A stretch of 64,000 bases of DNA from positions 310,001 to 374,000 of the forward strand of contig NC_091973.1 in the NCBI RefSeq assembly GCF_036711975.1, in the 5' to 3' direction. The notes below the pieces were generated by a model. It worked only from the letters and a program-made list of their open reading frames with translations. It was not told the origin of the DNA and searched no databases. The translations under genes and the position numbers were made by a program. Positions 55,153 to 64,000 of this stretch are shown piece after piece (position 1 is the first letter of the stretch; each line of letters begins with the position of its first letter). Source of the stretch: Onthophagus taurus (lineage: Eukaryota; Arthropoda; Insecta; Coleoptera; Scarabaeidae).

Positions 55153-58108
55153 TTAAACATCTGTTTGTGGAACACCATCTGGTAAATACGCTCGATGTTT
55201 TTCATTTTTGGGTAGCAGTGGCGCTGCCTTTTTTGGTACGCTGTACTCTTGTAGTTCCTTCAAAGATATTTGGCTGTTTGATCTCAGTGAGCCGACGCTG
55301 CCCGATTTGACGGAAGTCTTCGGTTTGTCCGTGTACTCGAACCCTGGGGACCTCGTATTCGCGATACTTATCTCCTCATCGACTTGATTCATGTAAGTGT
55401 TATTATAGTATCTATCCGACTGCCTATAACGATAGAAGATAATGTTCTAAATCTAACTGAAGCACGCAAAGATTGGATCCGATGATGATGATCTTGAATG
55501 AATGAAACGATATGTCGATGAACGATGAGATTCGTGAAACTACTTACCTTTTTGCGTTTCTCCACAACATGCAACATACTACTACTAAGACTACTAATAA
55601 TAAACACATTGTCGCCATGCTCCAAAAAGCTACTTGCAATGGGGTCCTTGGTTCCCACCAAAACTAAAAATTTGTACTATTAAAAAGAACACAAGAATGC
55701 TTAAAATTAAATACTTACTTCAGTTGTTGGAGGATATGTCGGAATTAAGTGTCCAACAACAGTTGGTAAATACATGGTCCAAAATGCAGATTCCGTTTGT
55801 CTGTAATTCCATTTGATCGTCGAGTTATACGTCGTATTTAAATTTAAGTATTTTAACATTCCATTTTCTGCCATTTCAAAATGTAAACCTAATATTCTTG
55901 TGTATGATGGTGTGCTAGAAAATTTATATAAATATAATACATATAATTAAGATGAATTAAAAACGTACCCATATCTAGCAAAATCTGTATAAGCTTTCAT
56001 AAAGAAATGACTCATATTTCTATCATTATTCGTCCATTGGGTCCTTTTAAAACTTAAACTTTCTGGGAAAAACTCAACATCCATAAATGGAGCACCACAA
56101 AGTAAATAATGTTCGATATTATGAGGAGTTTTTCTCCAAAAATCTGTATTAAAAGATTCGACGGTTGTGTTTAAAACGTACATATAAACAGGTACGTTTT
56201 GTTCAACCAGTAATTTGATCATTTTGTCGTTTGGAGCTACGTATAAGAAATCGCTCAGTAATTCGATATATTTTTCCCTGATGTGAGTTACGTTTGATGG
56301 GTTTGGCCAATAAGTATACATGTATTTGATAGCTTCAAACGTTCCATTCATATTTAGGGTGTAGTTGTATCGTAGAACTAGTTCCCATAACTTTTGATCG
56401 AAAAATTCTTCGTTTACTATATAATTAGGCGCTAACGATTTGTTATTGTATATAAAATGAGCTGCTTCTTGCATGGTAACGCTTGCCATGTATTTTAAAC
56501 CTTTATTAAATTCACCTTTACGTATTAAATTTTCAGGAGAATTTTGTAAAAAATGCCACTCTTTCTCGTACCATCCCTCATAATATGGCATTGAAAAATT
56601 CATTTCTGTAACTGGCCCCCAAGGAAATAATCCAACATGAGGGGGGAATTCAGCATTTCCTAACTCCAAAGCACTTCGAGCATGTTTTAAACAATTCACC
56701 AATTTCCAAGATGACTCAATACTGCAACCCATAATTTGTCCAAACACTCTACTTGTATTTTGCACCCTATATTTGTCGTTTATAAAAGCCCAATCTGCCA
56801 ATGCAGATCCACTTTGAGCAATAACTTGTGTTACAATATTTCGCGTTGCCGGATTCACCATCAAAAGCCCAGCCGAAGCAGCTCCAGCTCCGGGTCCAAA
56901 TAACGTTATCGAATTCCTATCCCCATTAAAATTATCAACATTCTCATGAATCCATTTCAAAGCCATCGCTTGATCTAGAATACCATAGTTTCCCGGGGAA
57001 TTGATATCGCCCGTACTTAAAAATCCTAAAGCACCCAAACGGTAATTAAACGTCACAACTACCACTTTATAAAAAGTCGCCATTATGTGTCCTGGGAATA
57101 AATTTGAAGCTCCTCTTATGAAATCACCACCATGAATATACACCATAACTGGGTATTTCATTGGGACTATTTCTGTCGTTGGAGTGTAAATGTTTAGGTA
57201 AAGGCAATCTTCATGCATGTCTCTTATGCCATTTTGAGCGCCTGTATACATCGTTGGTTGTGGGCATGCCGGGCCAAAATCAACAGCTTGAATGTTTTGC
57301 CATCCTTTGTGCCATCTAGGTGGCTAAAAAATTAAAAAAATTCTGTCAGCAAAGTCCTACAATCAATGTGTTTTGACCAAATTTTGATTCACATTAAATT
57401 AATTTTTAATTTAAGGTTTGTTAAGTATAAAGAGTTTCTAATTTATATTAATATATTCTTACCCTAAATCTTCCTTCAGCTATAGGTGGTTGAGCATAAG
57501 GAATTCCAAGAAATACTGAAGTAACTCCTTGTTCTCTTTCAGTAAATTCTGTACCTGGTCTATATAAAGACTGTGGATCAGGAGTATCATATAAATAAAC
57601 TTTAAATCCTTGAACTTGCCCATGACTTGTCTTAACAAATATATCTCTATCTCTTAAACGACTGTCAGGTCTCTCTTTTCCTTGCAAATCAGCTCTCCAA
57701 CCGGCTAAGATCCCAGGGAGGATTGGTTCTGCATTGCCTTCCTTCAATGAACACAATTAAAGTTAATTACCACTACAACTCTAATTGGTCTTTATGAATG
57801 AAATTCTTACAAAGATATTTTTAAATTTTTGTACAAATAATTCTTACCCTATCATATCTAAACCGCGGATCTTGGCCAGATAAATTTGGATTTCCAGGAT
57901 AACCTGGATACATGTGAGGTTGATTTTGCCCATATCTCCTATTGTTATATATGTACGTTTGATAATCTTTGTCTCCTGGGTTGGGAATGTGATAAGACGG
58001 ATCTAAATGTGGATTTGGGGCTCCATAATATTGATTACCGTAATTTTGAGATTTTACAAGCACTAATACACAAACGAATATGCCCACTACACCCAGCTGT
58101 TTAGACAT
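55153..58108 (-). CDS. Gli: Gliotactin (catalytically dead cholinesterase-like septate-junction protein)
   Basis: Six exons in phase: 57848-58108, 57463-57741, 55969-57323, 55719-55914, 55548-55663 and 55153-55423, giving 825 residues. The signal peptide MSKQLGVVGIFVCVLVLV is followed by a Tyr/Pro/Asn-rich segment and the esterase-like ectodomain (VFLGIPYAQPP, DEDCLYLNIY, YIHGGDF, FNYRLGALGFLS). The nucleophile elbow reads GPGAGAASAG, with glycine for the esterase serine, so no catalysis is expected. The ectodomain ends FWWEPRTPLQVAFWS before a membrane segment at about 708-730. A ~95-residue cytoplasmic tail starts RNAKRQSDRYY, and its last residues, QTDV, fit a PDZ-binding motif. Gliotactin organises tricellular septate junctions with Dlg. 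The start at 58,108 is chosen because it opens the signal peptide. Confidence 0.96.
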
Positions 58109-60599
58109 GGTATCGAGATCTTCACTTTCCGTTGATTTCACTTTAACTAACACCTGCCTTACACATCGTTCGTATCATATATACAATTGATGAATCATGT
58201 GGCTTAAAGCGTTGCGAGTTGCGACTCGGGATGACTTATCTAGGAGCGATAACGCCCATTTATTTTACAAAACTAACCTGCGTTTCTTCAGCTCTCTTTA
58301 ATACGGTGCGAGACAAAAAAAGTGTGGGTTAAAACATGGACGGAATTTAAGGCACTTATTCAATGGTTTTAAGTTAAAATAGGACTTTTTTAATAACCCG
58401 TTAGTTTGGGATACCCAAACAAACAAAAGTCCTTTAACAGGTTGTAAAAAAACGTCAGGTACCAAAACAAGACCTCTATGAACAGGTAAAATTACTCAGG
58501 AGTTTTGGAGAGATAAAATAGAGGTATCTAAAGTAGCAGGATGCGGTGTTATTAACTGGATGATAGATGTCACTAGGTACGATAAAATAAAAAGATTTAA
58601 ATAAAAAAAAATACTTTTTGGAATCCACAAAAAATATTTATTTAACATAAAAAAATGTTAATAATAAATTTCGAATTTCAAATAAGATTTGATATTCAAA
58701 TAAGAGGGTTAAAGCAAAGCCTACAAAATTCCCAATTCGCAAGCATAATCATTTCTCGGTGCAGGCATTTTGTGTTTAGAAATCCAAAATAATCCGTAGT
58801 TATATCGAAGTGATGCCCGCGTGTAATTGGGCACGTTGGGGATTTTCATTCAATTTGGGTGAGATTAAGATGTGGGAAGAACACGGTCTCTTTACATTTA
58901 TTTTTGTTTACGATTGATAAATCATAGAATTTAAAAATGTATTATTAAAAGTATATATTGTTATTTTACATCCGGATTTTACTATTAATACAGCGAATAT
59001 CAGACTTTTTTTATTGTTTCGCATAAATCTGGATAAGTAAAAATATACGATAGTGAGCGTGGATAAAAAATTAATATGAAATATGTCCTCGTCGGCAGAT
59101 AGAGGGGGAATTATTTATCCAACAGAAAAATGTACACAAAACTCGAATATATTGGAAAAAAGTAATTCGGGTGGTAGCCGTTGCTCTAAAAAAACTAAAC
59201 GGCATTTTTTGATCAATGGCCCGATAGAAGTTTATTTATGGTTATTGATGGTTTAAATCGTTGGAATAAAATGCAAATTGTTGAGACCGGGGACGTTTTG
59301 CCCCACACGGGTCGCGCAATCTCAGATAGGATCATAACGTGCGATAACCGCCCTAAATGACCATTAACTACGTCGTTATAATCGAGTTCGCCGTTGAAAA
59401 ATCACGTTCGCCTCCTATTATTCTCAAAAATGCCGGCCCGGCCGTGGTTTATTTGCATACAACGGATGAATACAAACGCAGGTATTCAAAGGTGCCATAC
59501 AGTCTGGTTGCTTCAAAAGAAAAGAAGAAGGATTCACGTTGGGCTTCTGTCCTTCTTCTTCCCTGCTTACGTCCTCTTTCCATCCGTAAGACTGAATTAT
59601 GCCGGCCTTTATTTGTGGATTACCTTTTAAAAGGATATTAGGCTCTAATAAACTGTATCCGGTGTTTTGTGACCCACACCTGTTCAGGTAACTTTCTGGC
59701 TGTCATTCTTACTTGTTGCTACATCAAAGAACACCTACTGATTCGCCAATTTCCCAGTCAAGCTTAACGTCAACAGGCAATATATAGTTCCGTTTAAGTT
59801 ATTTTATTATTATTACATGTAGCATTTGAAACAAAAAGTAACCATTGGTAAAAATCTCCTCTGTTGATAAAAGCAACCATCCACAGGGACGTTTTACTAC
59901 TTTGTGTACAATCTGCATCCGACTTTACGATATTTCCCAATCGTTCCACGAATATAGTATACGGCGCAATTTTAAAATTTATTATCCGACGTTCCCGGGG
60001 GTCCATATTGGTCCTTCAGGGCCCCGGTGCCGATACGGCGTTCTATCTTTACAGTGCAGTTTTTACCCGAACTGCGGCCATTATATTTTCGTTTTACTGT
60101 CGACCAATACATTCACTAAGTGAAACTATGGTTCGGCCGGATATCTTCGTTGATACTTTGCCAGTCCTGCTTTGCCGTAAACTTTTACATTTCCAGTTAA
60201 GCTGTAAACACCGACGAAATGTTTCGATACCATCCATCATAATTATCATACATATAGATATTGCTTCTTTTTAATATTACATTTTTTATTAGTACCTTTA
60301 TATTATTTTGAACTTGAATCATTTATTTCATAAACAAGTTGAAAAACTCTTTTTTACAAAACGGTTAGGAATTAAGGAATGTAACTTTTTTGGGTTACAA
60401 CGAAATGTTTGAGGTTGACTTGTACCAAATTATAAGGTGATTACTTTATTTTATAAAAAAAATTTAAAAAACTTCAATATGTATTATACTCTATTTTTTA
60501 ATTGGGAGGAGTGTTTTCAAATTGAAGCCCCAAAAAGAAGGGTTGCTATTGGTCAGTTTTAAGCAAAAATTACACTAGGAAAATTTGAAATGTTGCCTA

Positions 60600-60810
60600 C
60601 CGCCTAGAAACATTCGGGTTTATAATTCTATGTAGTTCCAGGTCTTGTGTTAGTTCTAGTGATAGTGCTAGGGTAAAACTAGAACTAACGCTAGACCAAG
60701 AACTAGAAACATTCGGGTTTAGCCGCACGTCTCTCAAGACGGCTAAACCAGAATGGTTCTAGTTCTAGTTCTTGTGTTAGTTCTAATGATAGTGAAAATG
60801 GAGAAATGAT
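60600..60810. repeat. Nested fold-back with repeated CTAGTTCTAG words
   Basis: The words GTGTTAGTTCTAGTGATAGT, AACTAGAACTAACGCTAGAC and TTCTAGTTCTAGTTCTTGTG alternate in both orientations. AACATTCGGGTTT occurs twice (near 60,609 and 60,707). In the middle, GGTTTAGCCG and CGGCTAAACC form a perfect hairpin around 14 bases. The structure resembles a snap-back MITE rather than a simple tandem repeat. Confidence 0.6.
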
Positions 60811-63479
60811 GTTTTATGAAGTTGTAAAATAATTGTAAATAAGTTTTTGTTAAGATAGTAATTTTGGTATATAATAGTATAAGTATGATAATGTAAAAGT
60901 TTGAATGACTGGTAGTTTCGTGAGGTACATTTAACATTATAAGCATCACGTGTTACGACGAATCATTAAGCAAATAAACAAAAAGTTTCTTTTAAAGTCG
61001 GGAGCATTCACATTCGGCGCGCCTTTAAACGGCCGCATCTGTCAGTGGAGTAACGTGGCAACCTTCATTTCAGATCCTCGGGCCTTGTGATGTTCATTAT
61101 GTGATTGTGCGGTGGTTAATGACGTATGATCTAAACGCCAACGTCGTTCCACCGTTTGTATGGCGCGAAGGCCTTCTGGCTCGGTCCGCCTTCGTCGGGT
61201 CGCTTTTGAAACGAATTTACACAATTTTCTTTTGTCGGAGGCGGCCCATTGTCAAGAAATTACCGGTAGCACATTAACTCCTTTTTGGTGTTCATTAAAT
61301 TCGTCGAGATCGGGGTTCGGGGAGGGAATTAGTTAAAAATTTTCCAACTCGGGGGCAAAGCGCGTCCCCTAAATAAATATTTTTATAGAAAGAAATATCG
61401 GTCCGATTTGTCATTTAAATTGGCGAAAAGTCGGGTCGTTTGTATCCCTGTCGGCTCGTTATATGATTATTTCGAGACGGCGAGCGCTGCGGAGCGGGGA
61501 AAGACAGGTCATCAGGGGCTTAAATCCATCCGGAGATATAAGCCATAATAGGATGCGAGGATAATTTTGTTTAAGCCGTTCAATCTAAGTTCCCGCTCAT
61601 TCCGAGATAGAGCGGCGCGAACGTTTTTAATCAAATCATGCAAATTTCCTCATTTTTCCTCTTAGCCCAAATTGCCTTTCGAACGCTTCGGATTATTTTG
61701 ATTTCAACTCTCGCTCGCCCAACAGGATTTGGATCTTTTAAGGTCGACCATTTCAATTGATTATGAATACCATTACAATTTGTTTTATTATTAATATTTA
61801 CTAGTCTTGCTCAACGTATTTCGGCCGTTACCATCATCAGTGTATTGAATACATTTACGTTATTTATTATGTTTGAAAAGCTGAGATGTAAACTCCTGTC
61901 AGTTAATTATTTAGTACAGATTCTTTATAGGCAATCTAGATTTAATGTGAAGGGGAGTTTGAATCCCAGGGGAGTAAGTTTGAGAATACAGGTATAAGTT
62001 TTAACAATGGATGGAGTCTAATAGCCGGCTTGAAAGTCAGCGATAGCCGTTTATTGTTAATAATCTTATTGGGAAGTGACAAATTGTATCGAATACAGGA
62101 AGTCCGTGTTATTATCCCATTCAGGGCGGCGTTTGGTGCGAAAACGTTGACTCTTGAATGATTTCCTGAATGAGTCCCCTTCGAGAATGGACCGGGTCTA
62201 TAGAAAGTCGGATTTGTAGCTCGGATACACATACACGGATTGAACCACGGCCCAGGTGGCGGTCGGTAAGCAGCCGGTCGTTCGTATTATGCCGGCAACA
62301 CAACACCCCGTGTCATTTTCTACGTCATTGGGTTTACTTTGGTGCGTTATTATTTGCCCATCCTTTAAACGGCTGACACCTTTCTGACCAAAATTCCCTC
62401 CCTTATTACCATAGCCTCTTGGTGCAGCTAAAAATTTCGGACGTTTTTAGCGTCGTTAACGTTGATTGGGCCCCATTAAACGGCCGTAAATGATGTGGAG
62501 CGGTGGTGCTCGAACCGGGTTCCGGTGCTACAATAGAAGGGAATCGGTCGGATATAAATAAAGGAAGTCGAAACCTTTTACTAGGACAATGATAACTGAG
62601 CCCGGCCGTTTAACTTTTGAAAAGAGTCAATTTGTATTCACAGTTTAATATAATTGGGCAACGGAAGGGGTCGCACCCTCCACAAGGGTGCCATATAATA
62701 AGGGCCCATGATCCTCATACAGCGATTTAATTATACTCGTGATTTATGCGGTAGATAATTCTTAATAGCGTCACATCGCTACACCTATATCTTAAATACT
62801 TGCTAAATTATTCACTTAATTCACCGGCCGCGGGGCGCGATTTTATTGGCCAGATAAAACCACCTCTTGAATTTGTTATTAAACGATCCTCGTTTTAAAA
62901 CCCCTTCCGTTCCCAACGCTAAACCCCACGTTTACATTCCCAACATAAAAATAACCTTTTATTTTCGATTCGCTTTTAATAGAATCCCGGTCGGTACATC
63001 ATTCAATCATTATTTTATTAAACCATAAACCCTATACGGCACACTTTAAAAGGCTGTAAAATTAATATTCAAAACTCGCTCTCATAAAGTTACCTTTAAA
63101 TGCTTGTATCATACATTTTTATCGCCTTTTTCTATATTTTATGCCCCTATTTATTTTATATCTATTTATATAATAATTATTAAGTGTTATTTTTAAGACA
63201 AACATCCCTTTCATATGAAGCATAAAAATTGGCAGCAACTCAATTTAAGAGTGGAAATTTAATTTGCGAACAGAATACTAGATGGCGGTTGGTAGCGAGT
63301 TGATACCGAGAGTAAATGGAGTACTCCTTACATACCTAATCTAATCAATGAGAAACACGCAATCTTTGCGATTCACTCTTGGTTTGAAATTCTTTGGTTT
63401 TCTTATTTTTATGGATTTTTTTAAAACTATTTGCGTTATTAAGCTGAGTGTTTATGAAAATGATAATTAATTAATTCAA

Positions 63480-64000
63480 AAGATTTGCAACATCACTTGA
63501 CAAAACCACGGCCACTTGCGGCTGAGGCACTACGCCAGGAAGATCAGTTTCAGTTTCTATAATCTTGATTACTTAGCCAAAAGATCTACAAGTTCACTTG
63601 ACAAAGTCAAGGCCAAAGAGGTTATTTTTTAACACTATTACAAAAACAGAACACGGTCGTCTTTGATGACAACGGTCGGCAGAGATTCTACTCCAAGTGT
63701 TTGGAAGTCGAGATGAAGCTCCACCGAGTAATTCGGGGTTATGCTTAGTTATTGTAATTGGCCGACGTCTTCGAAGACGGCCGAGAGTCTTGGGTACATT
63801 TGTCTTGTTTCCGGGTTTATTGGTCAATAGTGGTTGTTATATATTAAGTGTCTCCGAAACAACTTAGACCATCCTCGGTCTTCGAAGACGTCGGCCAACC
63901 CGGGGCATCTCCAATCCCAAGATTATGTTAATTCAAACTTCAAGAAAAACATGCAGAGATTCTGTTGTAAGTGCTTGGCAGTCGAGAAGAAGCTTCGCCG
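63480..64000. repeat. Start of a tandem satellite that runs off the window
   Basis: CAGAGATTCTACTCCAAGTG (63,681) recurs as CAGAGATTCTGTTGTAAGTG (63,955) with matching following DNA (TTGGxAGTCGAGAxGAAGCT), a period of about 274 bases. A shorter repeat, AAGATTTGCAACATCACTTG and AAGATCTACAAGTTCACTTG, is spaced about 101 bases at 63,481 and 63,581. Between them lie two inverted GGCCGACGTCTTCGAAGAC cores. Confidence 0.6.

Larger units (their letters stand above)
58109..64000. other. Gene-free region upstream of Gliotactin
   Basis: No exon could be supported. The first few hundred bases include the Gliotactin promoter. From about 59,200 to 62,950 the base composition is clearly less AT-rich than elsewhere, with many CpG dinucleotides, and several open frames (for example 59,864-60,274) that resemble nothing. 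The pattern fits conserved noncoding or regulatory DNA, or an intron of a gene outside the window. Repeats at 60,600-60,810 and 63,480-64,000 are listed separately. Confidence 0.45.

Noticed and set aside
59357-60274. Several overlapping open frames of 80-136 codons
   Set aside because: They occur in three frames over the same GC-richer DNA with no conserved motif; composition alone explains them.
61940-61990. GTTTGAATCCCAGGG considered as a tRNA or SINE B box
   Set aside because: No A box, acceptor stem or anticodon arm can be paired around it.

Overview
The window is nuclear DNA from an insect. The genes are split by short introns with GT/AG ends, the sequence is AT-rich, and several families are insect types (Gliotactin, TipE-like channel subunit, DM4/DM12 protein, membrane trehalase, Hippo and Yorkie). 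I lean towards a beetle, but that is inference. I assembled exon structures by hand from splice consensus, phase and family similarity. Thirteen protein genes can be supported.

Layout: an EF-hand calexcitin-like gene (2.0-3.7 kb, +); a TipE/TEH-family sodium-channel auxiliary subunit (5.0-5.9 kb, -); a G-patch protein, GPATCH11 (6.9-7.7 kb, +), convergent with TRAP-gamma (7.9-8.5 kb, -); yorkie (10.3-21.5 kb, +) with a 7.6-kb first intron; hippo (26.4-28.4 kb, -), convergent with yorkie; alkaline phosphatase (30.2-31.9 kb, -); an unrecognised 837-residue protein (32.9-39.8 kb, -) whose last intron carries a whole-looking 2.47-kb Tc1/mariner-type transposon; a compact block of DM4/DM12 protein (-), REV7/MAD2L2 (+) and MPND-like JAMM protein (-) at 41.1-44.9 kb; OTUD5 deubiquitinase (45.9-49.6 kb, -); trehalase (50.5-53.0 kb, -); and Gliotactin (55.2-58.1 kb, -). 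From 58.1 kb to the end I see no gene, only GC-richer noncoding DNA, a fold-back repeat and the start of a tandem satellite.

The most striking point is that hippo (the MST1/2-type kinase) and yorkie (the YAP-type coactivator at the far end of the same pathway) lie tail to tail with about 4.85 kb between their stop codons. Yorkie keeps YAP-like C-terminal parts (coiled coil, an extra HxRxxS site followed by DSG, a C-terminal -WL) and has a candidate 54-base in-frame cassette exon. Its intron 2 holds a satellite with a three-monomer higher-order repeat.

Mobile DNA consists only of cut-and-paste DNA elements, MITEs and fold-backs: the mariner-type element with ~635-bp inverted repeats, a 1.45-kb element encoding an 'FTDNCGGQNKN' protein, a three-copy MITE family, a hAT-like remnant and a second mariner-type remnant. 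I saw no retrovirus-like or other virus-derived element, no CRISPR array, and no rRNA or tRNA gene that I could support.
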